Assembly: GCF_019399895.1 (NCBI RefSeq)
Contig: NC_091883.1
Location: 2,398,377-2,462,376, forward strand
Direction of reading: 5' to 3'
DNA from: Cardiocondyla obscurior
Taxonomy: Eukaryota; Arthropoda; Insecta; Hymenoptera; Formicidae
DNA: 64,000 bases
Part shown: in pieces, positions 25,201-36,483 of the stretch
Layout: every line of letters begins with the position of its first letter
Position numbering within the stretch: position 1 is the first letter of the stretch
Made by a program: the position numbers and the translations under genes
Notes under the pieces: generated by a model
What the model was told of the DNA's origin: nothing
Database searches by the model: none
Seen by the model: the letters and a program-made list of their open reading frames with translations, nothing else

Positions 25201-28200
25201 GCCAAGGCATGCGAACACGAAGGCAATTCCACTTTAATATCACGGAATATTTCCGGCGGTGGGTTCCTCGAACCTGATCGTTCGTCGCTACCGGCACAAC
25301 CGTCACGCCGATTTCGCGTTTTCAATTCGCAGGCGCATTGTACGCGGTGCATCGACCTTGCAATTCGTGTGTATATCGCCCTGCGTTCCGTCGAATGGGC
25401 TTCTCTTTCCACCAATGCTAAGCTCAATCGGCGTCGAGTTTCGTTCTCACGCCAATGTTGAACTTGGACTTGAACCAATAATGTATGCCGGATTCAGGTG
25501 TAAAACGACGCTCGCACGAAGCACGAGTGTCTCGAGTTAACGGAAGGAATGTTAAACTGTGAGACAGACCTTTTCGGGAATTCTAATTGAAAAATTATAA
25601 AATATTATTTTTTCTTTTTTATTTGACGAACTAACTACCTTTTTTTTTGTTACTTTACGTATTCTTGATAATTACGTAGCGTTAATACTAGTATAATTTT
25701 CGTCAGGGCTGTTCGTCGCCGTTAGTCGTAAAGTTCGCCGATACGCAAAAGGAAAAGGATCAGAAGAGGATGCAGCAGCTTCAGACGAATCTTTGGAACA
25801 TCGCGGGAGTCAACATCACGCCGCATTACCTAACCGTACGTGTGCTCAATATTTTATAATAAAAGCTCTTTGGCCGATATCAAAGATTCCATTTGCATCG
25901 AGAACGAGAACTCTTCGCGGTTCTATCGTCTCCACCGAGCGCCTTACATTCATATGCATTATCTGTCCTTTGTAACTTCCTGCGTAGCAATCTCAATTCT
26001 GTTATGCAAAATATATCTTTAAAAAAAAAAAAAGTCACTTTTAAAGAACATGCATTTTTTTTTCTTTCTTTTTACACTCAACTTTAAAATTTTTTTTTCT
26101 AGTGAACGTTTCGTGAAATTTTTATGATTGATGATAATCGCATTTGCATTCGTATTGTAGAACGACGCGCACACCTTGGCGCCTACGTCGTTGCAGCTTC
26201 TGCAACAGTTGCAGGCGACGACGAGTGCCGCGACTCCGGTCGCCGCGAATGCGGGAGCTGCGAACGCACTGTCGAACGTGCAGCATCAGTTGCTGCTGCA
26301 ACAGCATCTTGGTCTCGGTGCGGCAACACCTGCACACGCAGCACCCCCCGCTGTCCCCAGCCCGGCGGAGATCAACCCCGCGAATCTGCAAAGCCTGGCC
26401 ACCCTCGCGTCCCTGAGTAACACTGCCGGTGAGTACGGTTAGTGTCGACTGTTCTTTTATTTTCGTTTATTTGCGCTTATTCGGTTTCCTTAAATTCTTT
26501 TTTTTTATTCTATTTTATTTTATTTTTTTTTTATAACCATATATGTAAAATATTAATCTCTTGAATTTTTACAGTAATAATTAATAATTTAATATTTTTA
26601 ACCACTTGTAATTGTTGTTAATAATTTTTGTACGTCTTATACGAATTTTGAACTTTTGGTTAATAAAAAAGATCTTTGTGGCATCGCACAATGCTTAATT
26701 AAAACACACCTGATATGTAAATTTATATCGCATCCAGATTACGTCAGTTCTTTCACATTTCTAATATTAGTGTAACTGTGACGTGTGCAATCTTCAATCT
26801 TATCTCTTTTTTAAGCGTACAAGTTTAACTTTGTCGCGTTACCTTTTGACCTCACGTTTCAGCGTTACTTATAGAAGACCTATTTTCGCGTACGAGTTAA
26901 AAACGTAAAACTCACGCGTAAATTTAAAAGTTGTATATGTAAATTCAAATGTGTAAGTCCTCCCAGAAGGCGATCTGTATCTCCTCAAAATTATATCAAT
27001 TGTGCGCCATTATTCTCATTTGTAAAGTACCGTGGAATACGATCGATTCGCTTTCCCTGGAAAAAGTCTATCGTTATCTTTATCTCCGGCACATATATTT
27101 ACCATTTGTCGCACCGACGCTCCGTTCTCTCTCACGCAACGAGATATCGCGTATACGCGAATCAAATTCGCTAATTAAAGGGTCGCGTGAAATTATTTTA
27201 AATTCAAACGAAATCCGACTCGAGCTAGTTTTCCCCGCCGCGTTACGCTCGTCGTCGCGGTGCGTATAAATCTAGAACGGGGTTTTCCGCGATACAATAA
27301 ATTCCGGCGCATTATGTTGCAGCGAACGCGGGCGTGTCGCCAATGAGTATGCAGAACCTCGTCACTCTGGCAGCTATGACCGGTGGAAACGGCAATCTCC
27401 AGGTGTCGCCAAACAGTGAGTAGAGAATATTTTGCGAGACGCATAATCCGAGAACGCATTACGCACGTTAATGCGCCGGCCGTAGGCCCCGGCGCGGCGC
27501 CGTCCGGTGATTCGAATCACACGCATAACTTCGGTCCGCGTTATATTGTCCTCCCGCCAATTGTGCGAAACACCTGTATGCTTACGCGTCACGTACGTTA
27601 CTCGCGAGTAAATCCGCTTAAGCGCAGTCCGAGTTTAATGATCGCACGCGTTGTTAAAGTTCCAGGCGAATGGGCGGAACTGTCCGAGCTTTTGTAGGTG
27701 CGCGCGTTAAAGCGGCCGAAGTCGTGCCGCGATTATAATGACAGCAATAACGCGGCTGCGTGTCTAAATGTGTCTTCGCAAACTGTATTAACGGCTTGTA
27801 ATCGTAATGACGCCACGGCGAGAACAAGCAGCCCTAGAACCGTACGGTTTCACGTACAAACTCGTTTTAAAAGTCGATTAAGAAAAGAAAAAGAAAAATG
27901 TAAAAAAAATTGCTCCGTAAATTTATTTAATATTAATTTCGTTTGGCAAACGCATTATGCTATTATAACCAAGTCCTGCAGGTAAGATGTACGTTTTTGA
28001 AGTACGTTGCGTAATAATTACCGTCTCCTATTCATATCAACCGAACTACTAACACGTGGTCGTTATTTTGCATGTATGATGCTTTTTTCTATTTACGTAA
28101 AGTCAACAAAAAAAAAAAAAAAAAAAAGAGTAAGTCGCGTACGTAAATTACTTCATAGAGCTCTTCACATAAAAAGTTGTGCAAGTATTATTTGCACAGA

Positions 28201-31200
28201 AACGAGTTTTTTATACGGCCGCGACGTACCTACAGTTCGGTCGAATAAAAATAATCTTAATGTTGCAAAATACGAGATTAAAAATGTGCATATTTTTGTA
28301 CTTTAGCAACTATGGCACACTCAGCCGCACTGTCAGGAAAGTGAATTATTTACGATATACTTTCTTTTTTAACACAAGCCGGAGTGCTCGAGTTATTTAA
28401 AGATATCTATTAAAACATAAAGTGAATCATTTTAAATTTTATCGCACTTCTAGCTGAATATTAATTTTATCAATTCGCGCGACATGTTGCAACGCGACGC
28501 TGATAGATATATTTTTTACGTCGCCGATTCTCCTTGCAAGGTTTGATTCATTGTATTAATTTGATACGAACGAAAGCGTTGACTTTGCTAATTGTTACCC
28601 GACGATTAAAAATATAATATATCGGCGGAAAATTTCATCAAAGCTTTATCACACGTGATCTTAACGCGCACGCACATTATCGGTTCCGCTTATCCTAACA
28701 TCGCGAACGTGTTTTGTGTTTCAGCGCTAAGCGGCCTGGCGAATTCAACAGCAGGTATGTCGCTATGTACGTGTCGTATTGCCTGGTACAGTATTAACAA
28801 TTACTAAATTAATTTCGATCACGTAAAACAGGCTCTAATCTCATTGATGGTCTGATTTCCCCATTTCGCTTATTTGATGGAGTAACGCGCACGTGTGCGT
28901 TCGCACATGTGCTCACACTTTCCTTTCCATCTCCTCTTCGCCTTCAGGTCTCCCAATATTTTCTATATTTATCTACATTCAATCACACTCTCAGTTGTCG
29001 TAGTAGAACACAAATTCATGTGTATGAATTTATAATTAATAATGATTATTCAGAGCTCGCAATATCGAGCGAGACAAAATGTTCACGATAAAGTTCCAAT
29101 TAATTGCAATGAAGAATTAGATATAAAATTATTAACAGTCGAATCTTTTTTTTTTCTCTCTCTCTCTTTCTCTCTCTTTTTATGTATACAATTTTAACGC
29201 TACGTAATTTTTTTTGTCTTTTTCGTGCGTAGCTGCTCTTCTGGGAAAAACGGGAAATACAGGTGAGACACACGTAGGAAAAGAAGCTCTTTGGCTAATT
29301 CTTTATCGTATATCGCAACGTTGTAGATCTCTCTTTCAAATTCCTTTCTTATCGTTTCTCTCCTCTCTATTACATTTTTACATTATTTATTATTGGCTTC
29401 TGTAATTGTAATATAATATTAATAATTATTGTTGACTGTAGATCTCATTACTCGTACGGGTCTCCGGTTTCTCATAAAAGTAAACTTTATTTCTAACTCT
29501 TCCAATTTAAATATAAATACAAATGCAAAAATATTTTATGAGGAATATTAGAAACGTTAAGAGTAAAAAAGAAAAAATAAAAAAAAACAGCTTTAATTAA
29601 AATTATTGAAAAAAGAAAAGTACTAAATGTCAAGTCATTTAAATTTTCTAAACTGAAGGGGTTGTAACAATAATTCTGTGACGTCCTGTATATATTACGT
29701 CTACGAATATGAACAGCCAAAGCCAATTAGTAGCAAAGAGGTGTTGCATATTGCGTTGTAAAAATTTCTGCGGGTATTGAATTAATGCATTAATTGGCAA
29801 GACCCTCCCGCTTTTTAAGAACGTACAGATTTTTATTATCCGCCAATCGTTAATTGTAGTTTTAACAATACGTACGTGATCTAAATCATTGTGTGTGTGC
29901 GTGCGTACGTTTGAGATGTATTGGGGTATATATAGAACTATTGCACAGACGCTTATCGCAATTAATGGGTGCACGATTTCCCGTAATAAGAGTTTAATCG
30001 GCAACAATACCTGTGTATAATGAAAAAAAAAGAAAAAAAAAGGAGAGTAGAGAACTTTTTGTAAAACGCTTATTAACCCGGGTATTGGCGCGCGAAATTT
30101 TACCATATAATCGATCGTGCATGAAGATATATTATACTTTCAAACTTTTTAAAATTATCATTGTTAATATCTCATTATATAGCGATTTTTTTTTATCTTT
30201 GTATCGAAAAACTACAATATTGCTCCTGTGCTTTAAAATTGAAACTGGTATAATATTAAATTCCTGTTAAGCGAAATATTTTATATGTGCCGCACCAAAA
30301 CGTTTATCATTTTATTCGTCCCGGTGTATTTTAAATTGGTTTATAAATGTTTTTCTATACGTACTTTTGAAAGAATAGCGGAAAGACACGATCATTTGAA
30401 CTTTTCTACATAAATACCGCATAGAGATAGATTGAATTCATGTATCGCATTGCACAAATGCAAATTGCTTCTGGCCTGTAATAGCAATAACAAACTGAAC
30501 GGCTGATATTCGCGCGATGTCGCACGTGAGGCATGCCTCCGAGATAACTAAGCTTGGGTATCAGAGTTTTACGCTCGAGAATCCACAAGAAGTAACCGTA
30601 ATATTCATTTTCAAGGGTCTACTGGGGGCAGTCTTAGTCCTGTGACATCTCTCACGCTCAATTCCTTGACGGGGACGCCGTTAAACGGGCTTCAGGACTC
30701 GCTAAGCAACGCCTATTCTAGCTTACAGCAGTACGCAGGTAATTATACGACTCGTCAAACGACTTCGGATATAGAGAAAAAAATAAAAAAAATAAAAAAT
30801 CGTTAAACGTCCGCGCTGCCTTTCCGTATTCGCGTGATTACGCTAAAGGTCACTTTCTAATAAGTAAACTGTGCGCATTAAAGCTCTCATTGGAAAGACG
30901 ACGGTGACCGTGGAAAAGAAAGAGTTGCATAGTGAGTAATAATGAGTAGACTGCCTGAATCTTAATCCCTGATGTGAATCGTTTCGATATCGAGTCGCTC
31001 ATGTGGTTGACTTTTGAATTGTACTCCGCTATGCGGCATTTAAAGTAATCTGATTGACGCTACGAGATACCGCAATTAATTTATGATTTAATTAAATTAT
31101 CCGGAAGTGGGCCAGATGAGTGCTTGAACGAAAAAAAGAACTGATGGGTTTGCATGTGCCTGTTGGAATATCCATACATGCCAGCGCACAATATATACTC

Positions 31201-32221
31201 GTGAAAATTGAATTAATAACGTATGTGTATAGTGTCGCGGTTGCAAATATTATAAAGCTTTTAAAATTATCTCGTATCTTGTCTTATAATAGTGTACAAT
31301 TTTTTTTTTAGATCACTGGATATTCAATTAATTATTTCCCCGTTTTATTTATTAGATATTTAATTATTTCTGATATTATTTTTATATAATGCGCTTATAT
31401 GCTTGTATTTTTAGATACTTTTAGAATAGATTGAAATGATTCAAGTAGATTCACAGTCAATCGAACCTGTTTGGCGTGTCTCTGTGTGTTGGGACGCGTC
31501 AAGTCAATGTATAGAACTGCATTGATAACTAAAACTATTCATTACGAAGTGATATAAATCAAATTGTCGAGAAATAATTGGCCTGCAATTAAAATCCGAT
31601 TTTAGATGCAAAGATTACTTTAAGTAGCGTTCTCTCGGGCAAAGAATTTTTATGTGAGATTTACATCACTTGGAAGTACTATACGCGGCTAAAGTTGCAT
31701 AGCGCGATAACATAGTGCGAGTATTATCAACGTGTTCGAATTTCAGGGTTCCCCGCATTCACGGCGGCTGCGGCCGCTGCGGCGGCGGCGGCACAGAAAA
31801 CCAAGTTCACCAGCACGGACAAGCAGATCGAGGGCCCTGAAGGCTGCAACCTCTTCATCTACCATCTGCCGCAGGAATTTAGTGACACGGACCTAATTTC
31901 TACCTTTTCGCCCTTCGGCAACGTCATATCCGCCAAAGTTTTCATAGATAAGCACACGCACATGAGTAAATGCTTTGGTAAGTAAAATCGGCAAAGAAGC
32001 GCAGAAGTTACGCTTCGCGATTAGTGCCATATGATACAACACGTGCGCGAAGAAAAATCTACGTATGCTGCATTTTTTACTATGTCGTTTTAGGTTTCGT
32101 ATCGTATGACAACGCATCGAGCGCGCAAGCGGCAATCCAAACGATGCACGGTTTTCAAATTGGCATGAAGCGACTGAAGGTCCAGTTGAAACGATCCAAG
32201 GACGCCTCCAAGCCGTACTAG
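1085..32221 (+). CDS. bru1: Bruno/arrest-type CELF RNA-binding protein, RRM2-RRM3 isoform (10 exons)
   Basis: Coding exons: 1085-1214, 23694-23899, 25707-25835, 26161-26428, 27323-27415, 28725-28754, 29233-29262, 30616-30738, 31747-31977 and 32094-32221. They join in frame into about 455 residues. RRM2 shows RNP2 LFVGML and RNP1 KACAFVTF. A linker rich in Ala, Gln, Leu and Ser follows, with LQLLQQLQA, then RRM3 with RNP2 LFIYHL and RNP1 KCFGFVSY. The protein ends in the CELF1/2-type tail RLKVQLKRSKDASKPY. CELF/Bruno proteins bind U/G-rich elements in mRNA to control splicing, translation and decay; Drosophila Bruno 1 represses oskar. The KFADTQKEKDQKR stretch and LWNIAGVNI-type linker fit the CELF1/2 (bru1/bru2) branch, not the bru3 branch; bru1 over bru2 is my preference. 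RRM1 was not found, so full-length isoforms probably begin upstream of the window. Confidence 0.85.
12118..12149. repeat. Hairpin with 13-bp perfect arms
   Basis: The arms ATATCATACATTT and AAATGTATGATAT flank a six-base loop. The stem is AT-rich and short for a microRNA precursor. Confidence 0.7.
12288..12307. repeat. Perfect 20-bp palindrome
   Basis: The sequence CGCGGAACGC followed by its exact reverse complement GCGTTCCGCG forms a perfect palindrome. It could be a dimeric transcription-factor site. No factor is assigned. Confidence 0.8.
18992..19013 (-). repeat. C-tract / minus-strand G-quadruplex motif
   Basis: Runs of 3, 6 and 8 C on the plus strand, split only by T residues, give G-runs on the minus strand that can supply at least four G3 segments. 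It lies in a CpG-rich intronic patch. Confidence 0.55.
20942..22944 (-). ncRNA. Candidate spliced antisense lncRNA with duplicated exons
   Basis: On the minus strand, matched acceptors and donors define exons at 22880-22944 (TTTGTTTCAG...TTCAG|GTACGT), 21689-21998 (TTTGTTTCAG...GAAG|GTAAAA), 21125-21426 (TATGTTACAG...TAAG|GTAAAG) and 20942-20986 (TATGTTACAG...ATCG|GTGAGT). A further strong donor (TTGAG|GTGAGC) at 22108 would end an alternative first exon. The 302- and 310-nt exons share their 3' ends (CTG.GAGGAGGAG.AGGCC then GAGCAAC or GAAGCAAC before AAG|GTAAA), so they are duplicates. All frames are broken by stops in the 302-nt exon, so it looks non-coding. The unit lies inside the bru1 intron, antisense to it. 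The outer ends are unknown. Confidence 0.4.
21810..21945. repeat. Imperfect tandem repeat, about 51-bp unit, 2.5 copies
   Basis: The unit is built around CTCGCG, an A-rich CCGAAA core, then TTAATAACGC and CGACC.TGTTCG. It occurs twice in full (from about 21811 and 21861) and once in part (from about 21912). It lies in the 310-nt exon of the candidate antisense RNA, and related CTTCGCGAGT/TTATTAA words recur in the 302-nt duplicate. Confidence 0.6.
23694..23899 (+). CDS. bru1: bru1 exon: first part of RRM2
   Basis: The acceptor is TTTTATTACAG and the donor ATGGAG|GTGAGT. The exon encodes RKLFVGMLSKKFTEND through SQTME, with both RNP motifs of RRM2. RNP1 reads KSKACAFVTF, where most family members have Gly before Cys. 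Confidence 0.93.
24350..24760 (+). CDS. bru1: Candidate alternative terminal exon of bru1
   Basis: After a long T-tract, the acceptor AATAATTAG at 24349 opens 136 codons (RSNEDVILLSYLYREEE... to ...PPDVPRHSKLS) before TAA. The frame is exactly the one set by the phase-0 end of the RRM2 exon at 23899. Use of this exon would truncate the protein in RRM2 and add a Ser/Thr/Lys/Pro-rich tail. There is no recognised domain and no close AATAAA. Chance open frames of similar length exist elsewhere in the window, so this is a hypothesis. Confidence 0.3.
   Translation, partial: RSNEDVILLSYLYREEELGRKDLRSFNRGKQCREDWQMTAQSGPRTKSSWTVSFRDNSTESSDILARCHCHPMKHPCASTNRLVTSVKYTDLTPGVTKTESKRQPNRSTCLGDSKLAKISPTPPLPPDVPRHSKLS
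25707..25835 (+). CDS. bru1: bru1 exon: end of RRM2 and start of linker
   Basis: The acceptor is TTTCGTCAG and the donor CTAACC|GTACGT. It encodes GCSSPLVVKFADTQKEKDQK, which is diagnostic for CELF proteins, then a linker start containing TNLWNIAGVNITPHYLT. Phase 0 at both ends. Confidence 0.93.
26161..26428 (+). CDS. bru1: bru1 exon: Gln/Ala/Leu-rich linker
   Basis: The acceptor ends TATTGTAG and the donor is GCCG|GTGAGT. The segment is rich in Ala, Gln, Leu and Asn, including TSLQLLQQLQATTSA and LLLQQHLGLG. No folded domain. It enters in phase 0 and leaves in phase 1. Confidence 0.9.
27323..27415 (+). CDS. bru1: bru1 exon: linker
   Basis: The acceptor is ATGTTGCAG and the donor AACA|GTGAGT. 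It encodes ANAGVSPMSMQNLVTLAAMT and a Gly/Asn-rich end, resembling the Met/Leu/Ala-rich linker of vertebrate CELF1/2. Length 93 nt, phase 1 at both ends, so skipping it keeps the frame. Confidence 0.88.
28725..28754 (+). CDS. bru1: bru1 30-nt microexon 1
   Basis: A strong acceptor (TTTTGTGTTTCAG) and donor (GCAG|GTATGT) bracket 30 nt, encoding TLSGLANSTA with a split Gly. It is symmetrical in phase 1, so inclusion adds exactly ten residues to the linker. Confidence 0.8.
29233..29262 (+). CDS. bru1: bru1 30-nt microexon 2
   Basis: A long pyrimidine tract, an acceptor GTGCGTAG and a donor ACAG|GTGAGA bracket 30 nt, encoding AALLGKTGNT with a split Gly. Same length and phase as the microexon at 28725. 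Confidence 0.75.
30616..30738 (+). CDS. bru1: bru1 exon: Ser/Thr/Leu-rich linker
   Basis: The acceptor is ATTTTCAAG and the donor GCAG|GTAATT. It encodes STGGSLSPVTSLTLNSLTGT and then ...AYSSLQQYA, matching the conserved AYSGIQQYA-type segment before RRM3 in vertebrate CELF1/2. Phase 1 at both ends, 123 nt. Confidence 0.92.
31747..31977 (+). CDS. bru1: bru1 exon: poly-Ala stretch and first part of RRM3
   Basis: The acceptor is GAATTTCAG and the donor TTTG|GTAAGT. A nine-Ala run encoded by GCN codons is followed by QIEGPEGCNLFIYHLPQEF and the first half of RRM3 up to MSKCF. RRM3 is the principal RNA-binding module of Bruno proteins. Confidence 0.95.
32094..32221 (+). CDS. bru1: bru1 last coding exon: end of RRM3
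   Basis: The acceptor is GTCGTTTTAG. It encodes GFVSYDNASSAQAAIQTMHG and the terminal IGMKRLKVQLKRSKDASKPY, then TAG. It completes RNP1 across the intron, as in other CELF genes. Confidence 0.95.
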
Positions 32222-35200
32222 CTGACGTCACAGAACGTTCGTAGGTAGATACCCAAGGACTTCTCGGACACCTTGGCTCGACGGCGTCCTTAGTCGGGAC
32301 GGCGCTCGCGCATTTAATTAACAACCGCGATGGTTGATGACGATTCCGCAGCGGTACCGCGTCTAGCGATAGGTCTAGGTAGATATGCGAAAGCATTAGG
32401 TGGCAGAGATTCCACGGTACTTTCTAGTCAAGCAGTATTTTCTACGAAGGTAGCGAGTTAACGGGCTACGGTCGAGCGTTCTCAGACGCCGAAGAAGAGA
32501 CGTTGCCGCTCGACACCTTCGCCGTCCTATCGAAACAAGGCTGTGATAATCCAGAAGACTCTCTTGTCGCCGTCGGACTGACTTTTCTTCCGAGGTGCAG
32601 GAACGTAATTTACTCTTTAACGTGTCGCTTGTGCGAAACTGTCCCGCCGAACTGTCTTCTCTTTTCTACCTGCCGGTCCCATGTGTGAACATATTCAGTA
32701 CATTTTTTTAATCCAACAGTCTGTCTATTCTGTTCACGTTCGTGCCACGTCGCGATTGTATGTCGTATCACATCTGTTAATTTTTCCAGTGCCAATGAGT
32801 TAAATATAGAGGTCCTGCTTTTCTCAATAATCCATTTCAGTAATTTTAACGAGAGACAAAGTAGGATTAACGAATCAGTAATAGATCTTTGTTATATCGC
32901 GTCATTTGATTTCGTAATCTTGCGATCATTGGTTTTAAAAATTACAACCGATATTTTTAGATCTCGTACAAGTAAAAATAGATTTAGTAATTCGACGAGA
33001 TGTAATCAGGATTAATTATAATCATGCGCGATTAATCCTTTTAGAAATTAAATTATAGTTGTTTTTTTTTTGTGTTGAAGAGATCTTCGCTCATTTCAGA
33101 TTTAGAAAAATATTTGTCAAATATACATATATTGTTTATTCTCGTTAAAAGGGCTTTTGCATGCAAGAAATATGTGAATATTTGATTACGCTTTCGTAAA
33201 AGACAAAGAAATATGCATGTAAAAGCTTCGTGATTGTACATCTATCCGTTTCAAATCTTTTAATTTCTCGTCTTCGCAAAAATTATAATCGGTGAAATTC
33301 AGCATTACAGCTAAAGTGGTCAGCGATTTTAAAGACTTTTCTATTTATAAAGAGACGTGTAAAGAATATTCAAATTTAAATTTGACTTGATTTTAATTAA
33401 AGTTCACGTCTAGATAAAAATTATATTAGATTCTATACAGAAATCAATTTAAAAGGCACGTACATTTAGCGTATTCTTTAATTCTGGATTCGGTTTATCT
33501 AGCACAGACACACAAAAAACACACATAATGCAAACGTGAAAATGGGAACAGCCACATTCATCGCTAAGTGCGTGCACGCTAGATGATATAACATGGGTTT
33601 TTCGAATATTCGCCCTTAATATCCGCGCGTACTCATCGCAAGGTCTCGAAAATATGTTCGTCTCTTCGAATCTCGAAGGTGTAAGCCTGGCGGCACGTTC
33701 CCGGATGATGCAATCAAACTACATTTCGTTGCAAAGGCTGCCAGTAAAGCTTTCTGTGCTAACTTACTGTTGCACAAAGTGAAATTACGTACGTGAAGTT
33801 CACTAACAACGTAGCTTTTCCCTTAGGAGAGTAAGACTAGTTTGCTTTGAATTTTCACGCAGCGTTCGAGTCCGTATCTCGTATAACCATTTGACGATTT
33901 GACTTTTCTCTCTTTCTCTCTCTCTTCTTTTTTTTTTTTTTTTTAAATTCTTTCTGTATTTTTTGTAATTTATTTCTTTCCATTTCTTAACTTCTCTATC
34001 TTGTTTTTTTTTTTATAGCAATAACCACAGTAGTTTGAGTTGATAAAATTAAGCCGGCAGATACGAGCGATCGACACAAAGATCTATTCTCACTCATTGT
34101 AATTATGTCAGCAGCTGTTATACCGCGTGTATCTCTTTCGTTTGTTGTTCGAGAAGCACAGAATTCGATTACGTTTCTCACGTGATAATAATATCACTAA
34201 GTTTTCTATGGTTAATCACGCTACGACGCTTTATTAGTTAGTAATACTAACATTGCTATGTGATTTTTTTGGGGAGGGAGGGAGGGAGGGACCGCAACCG
34301 ATCGTCGCAGGCGGTGAGCGAATCAATTATTTCCATCACGATGTAAACCTAATTGACGTTCAAGAAGTCCCTATTTGTCATAAAACTGTTACGGACTGAT
34401 GTCTAATTGAATGAACGACTACCACTATGTTGTTATGTGTAATCTGAATCTGGAAATGATTGACGAGCTTCGCTGATTGCGTTGCATTAGCAACGAGTTT
34501 TCACTGATGCACTGTTAAACACTTTGTTTCTCTTTCCTTGTGACTGTCTGTCAAGCTGAGTAAAGTGGACGCTCGTTGCTCGTGTTTGAAAAGGACGATT
34601 CGGCAAAGTACCCGCGTTAACGACGCACGGTGTCGTACGGAGGTCCCGCGAACAATTAAATTACCGTAACTATGTTTCAAGACACTGAAATTATATAGTT
34701 TTTTTTATCTTTTGAATGTATTTGCGGCGGGTAGTAACAACGAAACAAATTATACGTTTGTGGAACTCGTTCTTGTTGCTATCCAGCATCCGCAGAGACA
34801 TTTAGACGCGATAGACTTTCGCGAGGCCTCAAGATTCGTCACCTGCGCGCGTTTGCTCGGGGATGAACCTTCATATCTGGTGTGTGGTGGTGACTAACAT
34901 GTCCGTGTGTTTGTTTGTGTGCCAGCAGGTGGCCTGTGACGTTGTGACCGTGTACTCTCGATCGGAGTCGCCGTGCCATGTCAGTCTCAGTCAGTCGAAT
35001 CGGTATCGGTCATTCGCTCGACCCGTTGATCGATCGGTCACGATTCCCCGGTCAGTTTCTCGATCAGTCTATCTGTATCTGTCAGTGCCCGTACAAAGAA
35101 CAACATCCGCGCTCTCATTTCTGCCGTAAGATTCTCCGTCTTGCCGACTTCGTCTCTATTTCTTCATTTCATCCCCCTACGGCCTTTCGCGCGCCCGTAC

Positions 35201-36483
35201 ACGCCTACCCACGAAGTCACGGCATTGTTCGATACTTGGCGGCTGCACCGAGAGGATTGCCCCGCCGGCTCTCGAACGGTTGCACATCCTCTCGATAGCA
35301 CCTGCACGTATAAAACACTGGACGAACCTCGGGCACGCAAGAGAGTTCACGACGCTGGGCGAAATAAAAAAACAAAAAAAAAGAGTCGCGACCGAAAAAG
35401 TACGCACGAAATGCAGAGGAGCACGATGAAGAGGGCCGAGAAAGCGGGACAGTAAGGAGGACGATGCACCGACGACCGACCTGGGTTCCTCGAGCAAAGC
35501 TGATGCGTTATGTTAATTGTCTGTCCAATCTCCTCCCCTCGTGTGTGTACAAATATATAAATATATTATACATATATGTATGTACGCATATATGTGTACG
35601 TGTGTGTGGTGTGTTGCGTGCGTTGAGAGCGCGAAAAAACTGGCTTGTTAAAGAACGGTAAACGACGCTAAAGAACACGCGAGAGAACAAATGAGAAAAG
35701 AAGATTGCGATGCGCGAGTCGCATGAGAAATTTTTCTTATACATAGTTATAAATACATATTTATAAATCGAATTGTCGACTGAGAACTATTTTTATCGGC
35801 TCTATTATCGGGATCGCTGTCAACGTTTCGCAGCGCCTATTTATATATATGTATATATATACATATATATAAACGCGTATGCATATACGTGTGTATGTAT
35901 CGCGACAAGCTGGTCGTGTAGACGAGATAAATGTGTGTGTATGAAGAAGCACGAGAGACGGAGGCTGGAAAGGGAAATGCAAACGGACGAACAATGGTCG
36001 TGCGGGACCGATGCGCGTGCGATTTCTTAGGCTTAAATCGTGCAAATATACCAAAAACGAAACGGATACAAAGAATTAAGCAAATTAAAACCCGCTAGAC
36101 AGCGAAGAAACGAATATAAGAGACATTTTGTAGTAAGACTTTGTGATAAGATTGTAACGTACAGGGGACCGTGGTTTCAAACTGAACCGGGTCACTCAGG
36201 AATCACAAATCAGGCGTCACACATTCGTGCACCCATTCTGTAACGACACTTCGCGTGTATAGACAAGTACGTGAGATGTGACAAATTTTTTAACAAATTT
36301 TAATATCGAACCAGTTTCCCGACCGCACACTTGCATCGTCTTTTTCGTCGGATTCATGAATTGCTGCACGTTTTGCGATTAATGTTAGGTCTTTGTGTAA
36401 ATTACGTAAAATCGATCGGACGTATCATCCGGATCGATTTAACAAATTAAAAGTCTTATCAAAGTGATATACTATTAAATAAA
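32222..36483 (+). other. Probable long 3' UTR of bru1
   Basis: No coding exon was found downstream of the bru1 stop. AATAAA signals occur at 35363-35368 and 36478-36483, the latter followed by an A-run. Further AATAAA motifs lie beyond, so the true end is uncertain. The stretch contains a G-quadruplex motif (34271-34290), a CT-microsatellite and T-tract (33905-33944) and a TA-rich microsatellite (35838-35872). Confidence 0.5.
34271..34290 (+). repeat. G-quadruplex motif in the bru1 3' UTR
   Basis: Four or more runs of at least three G separated by single A residues (GGGGA GGGA GGGA GGGA pattern) occur in a strongly AT-rich setting. Single-base loops give a very stable predicted parallel quadruplex in DNA or in the sense transcript. 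Confidence 0.7.
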
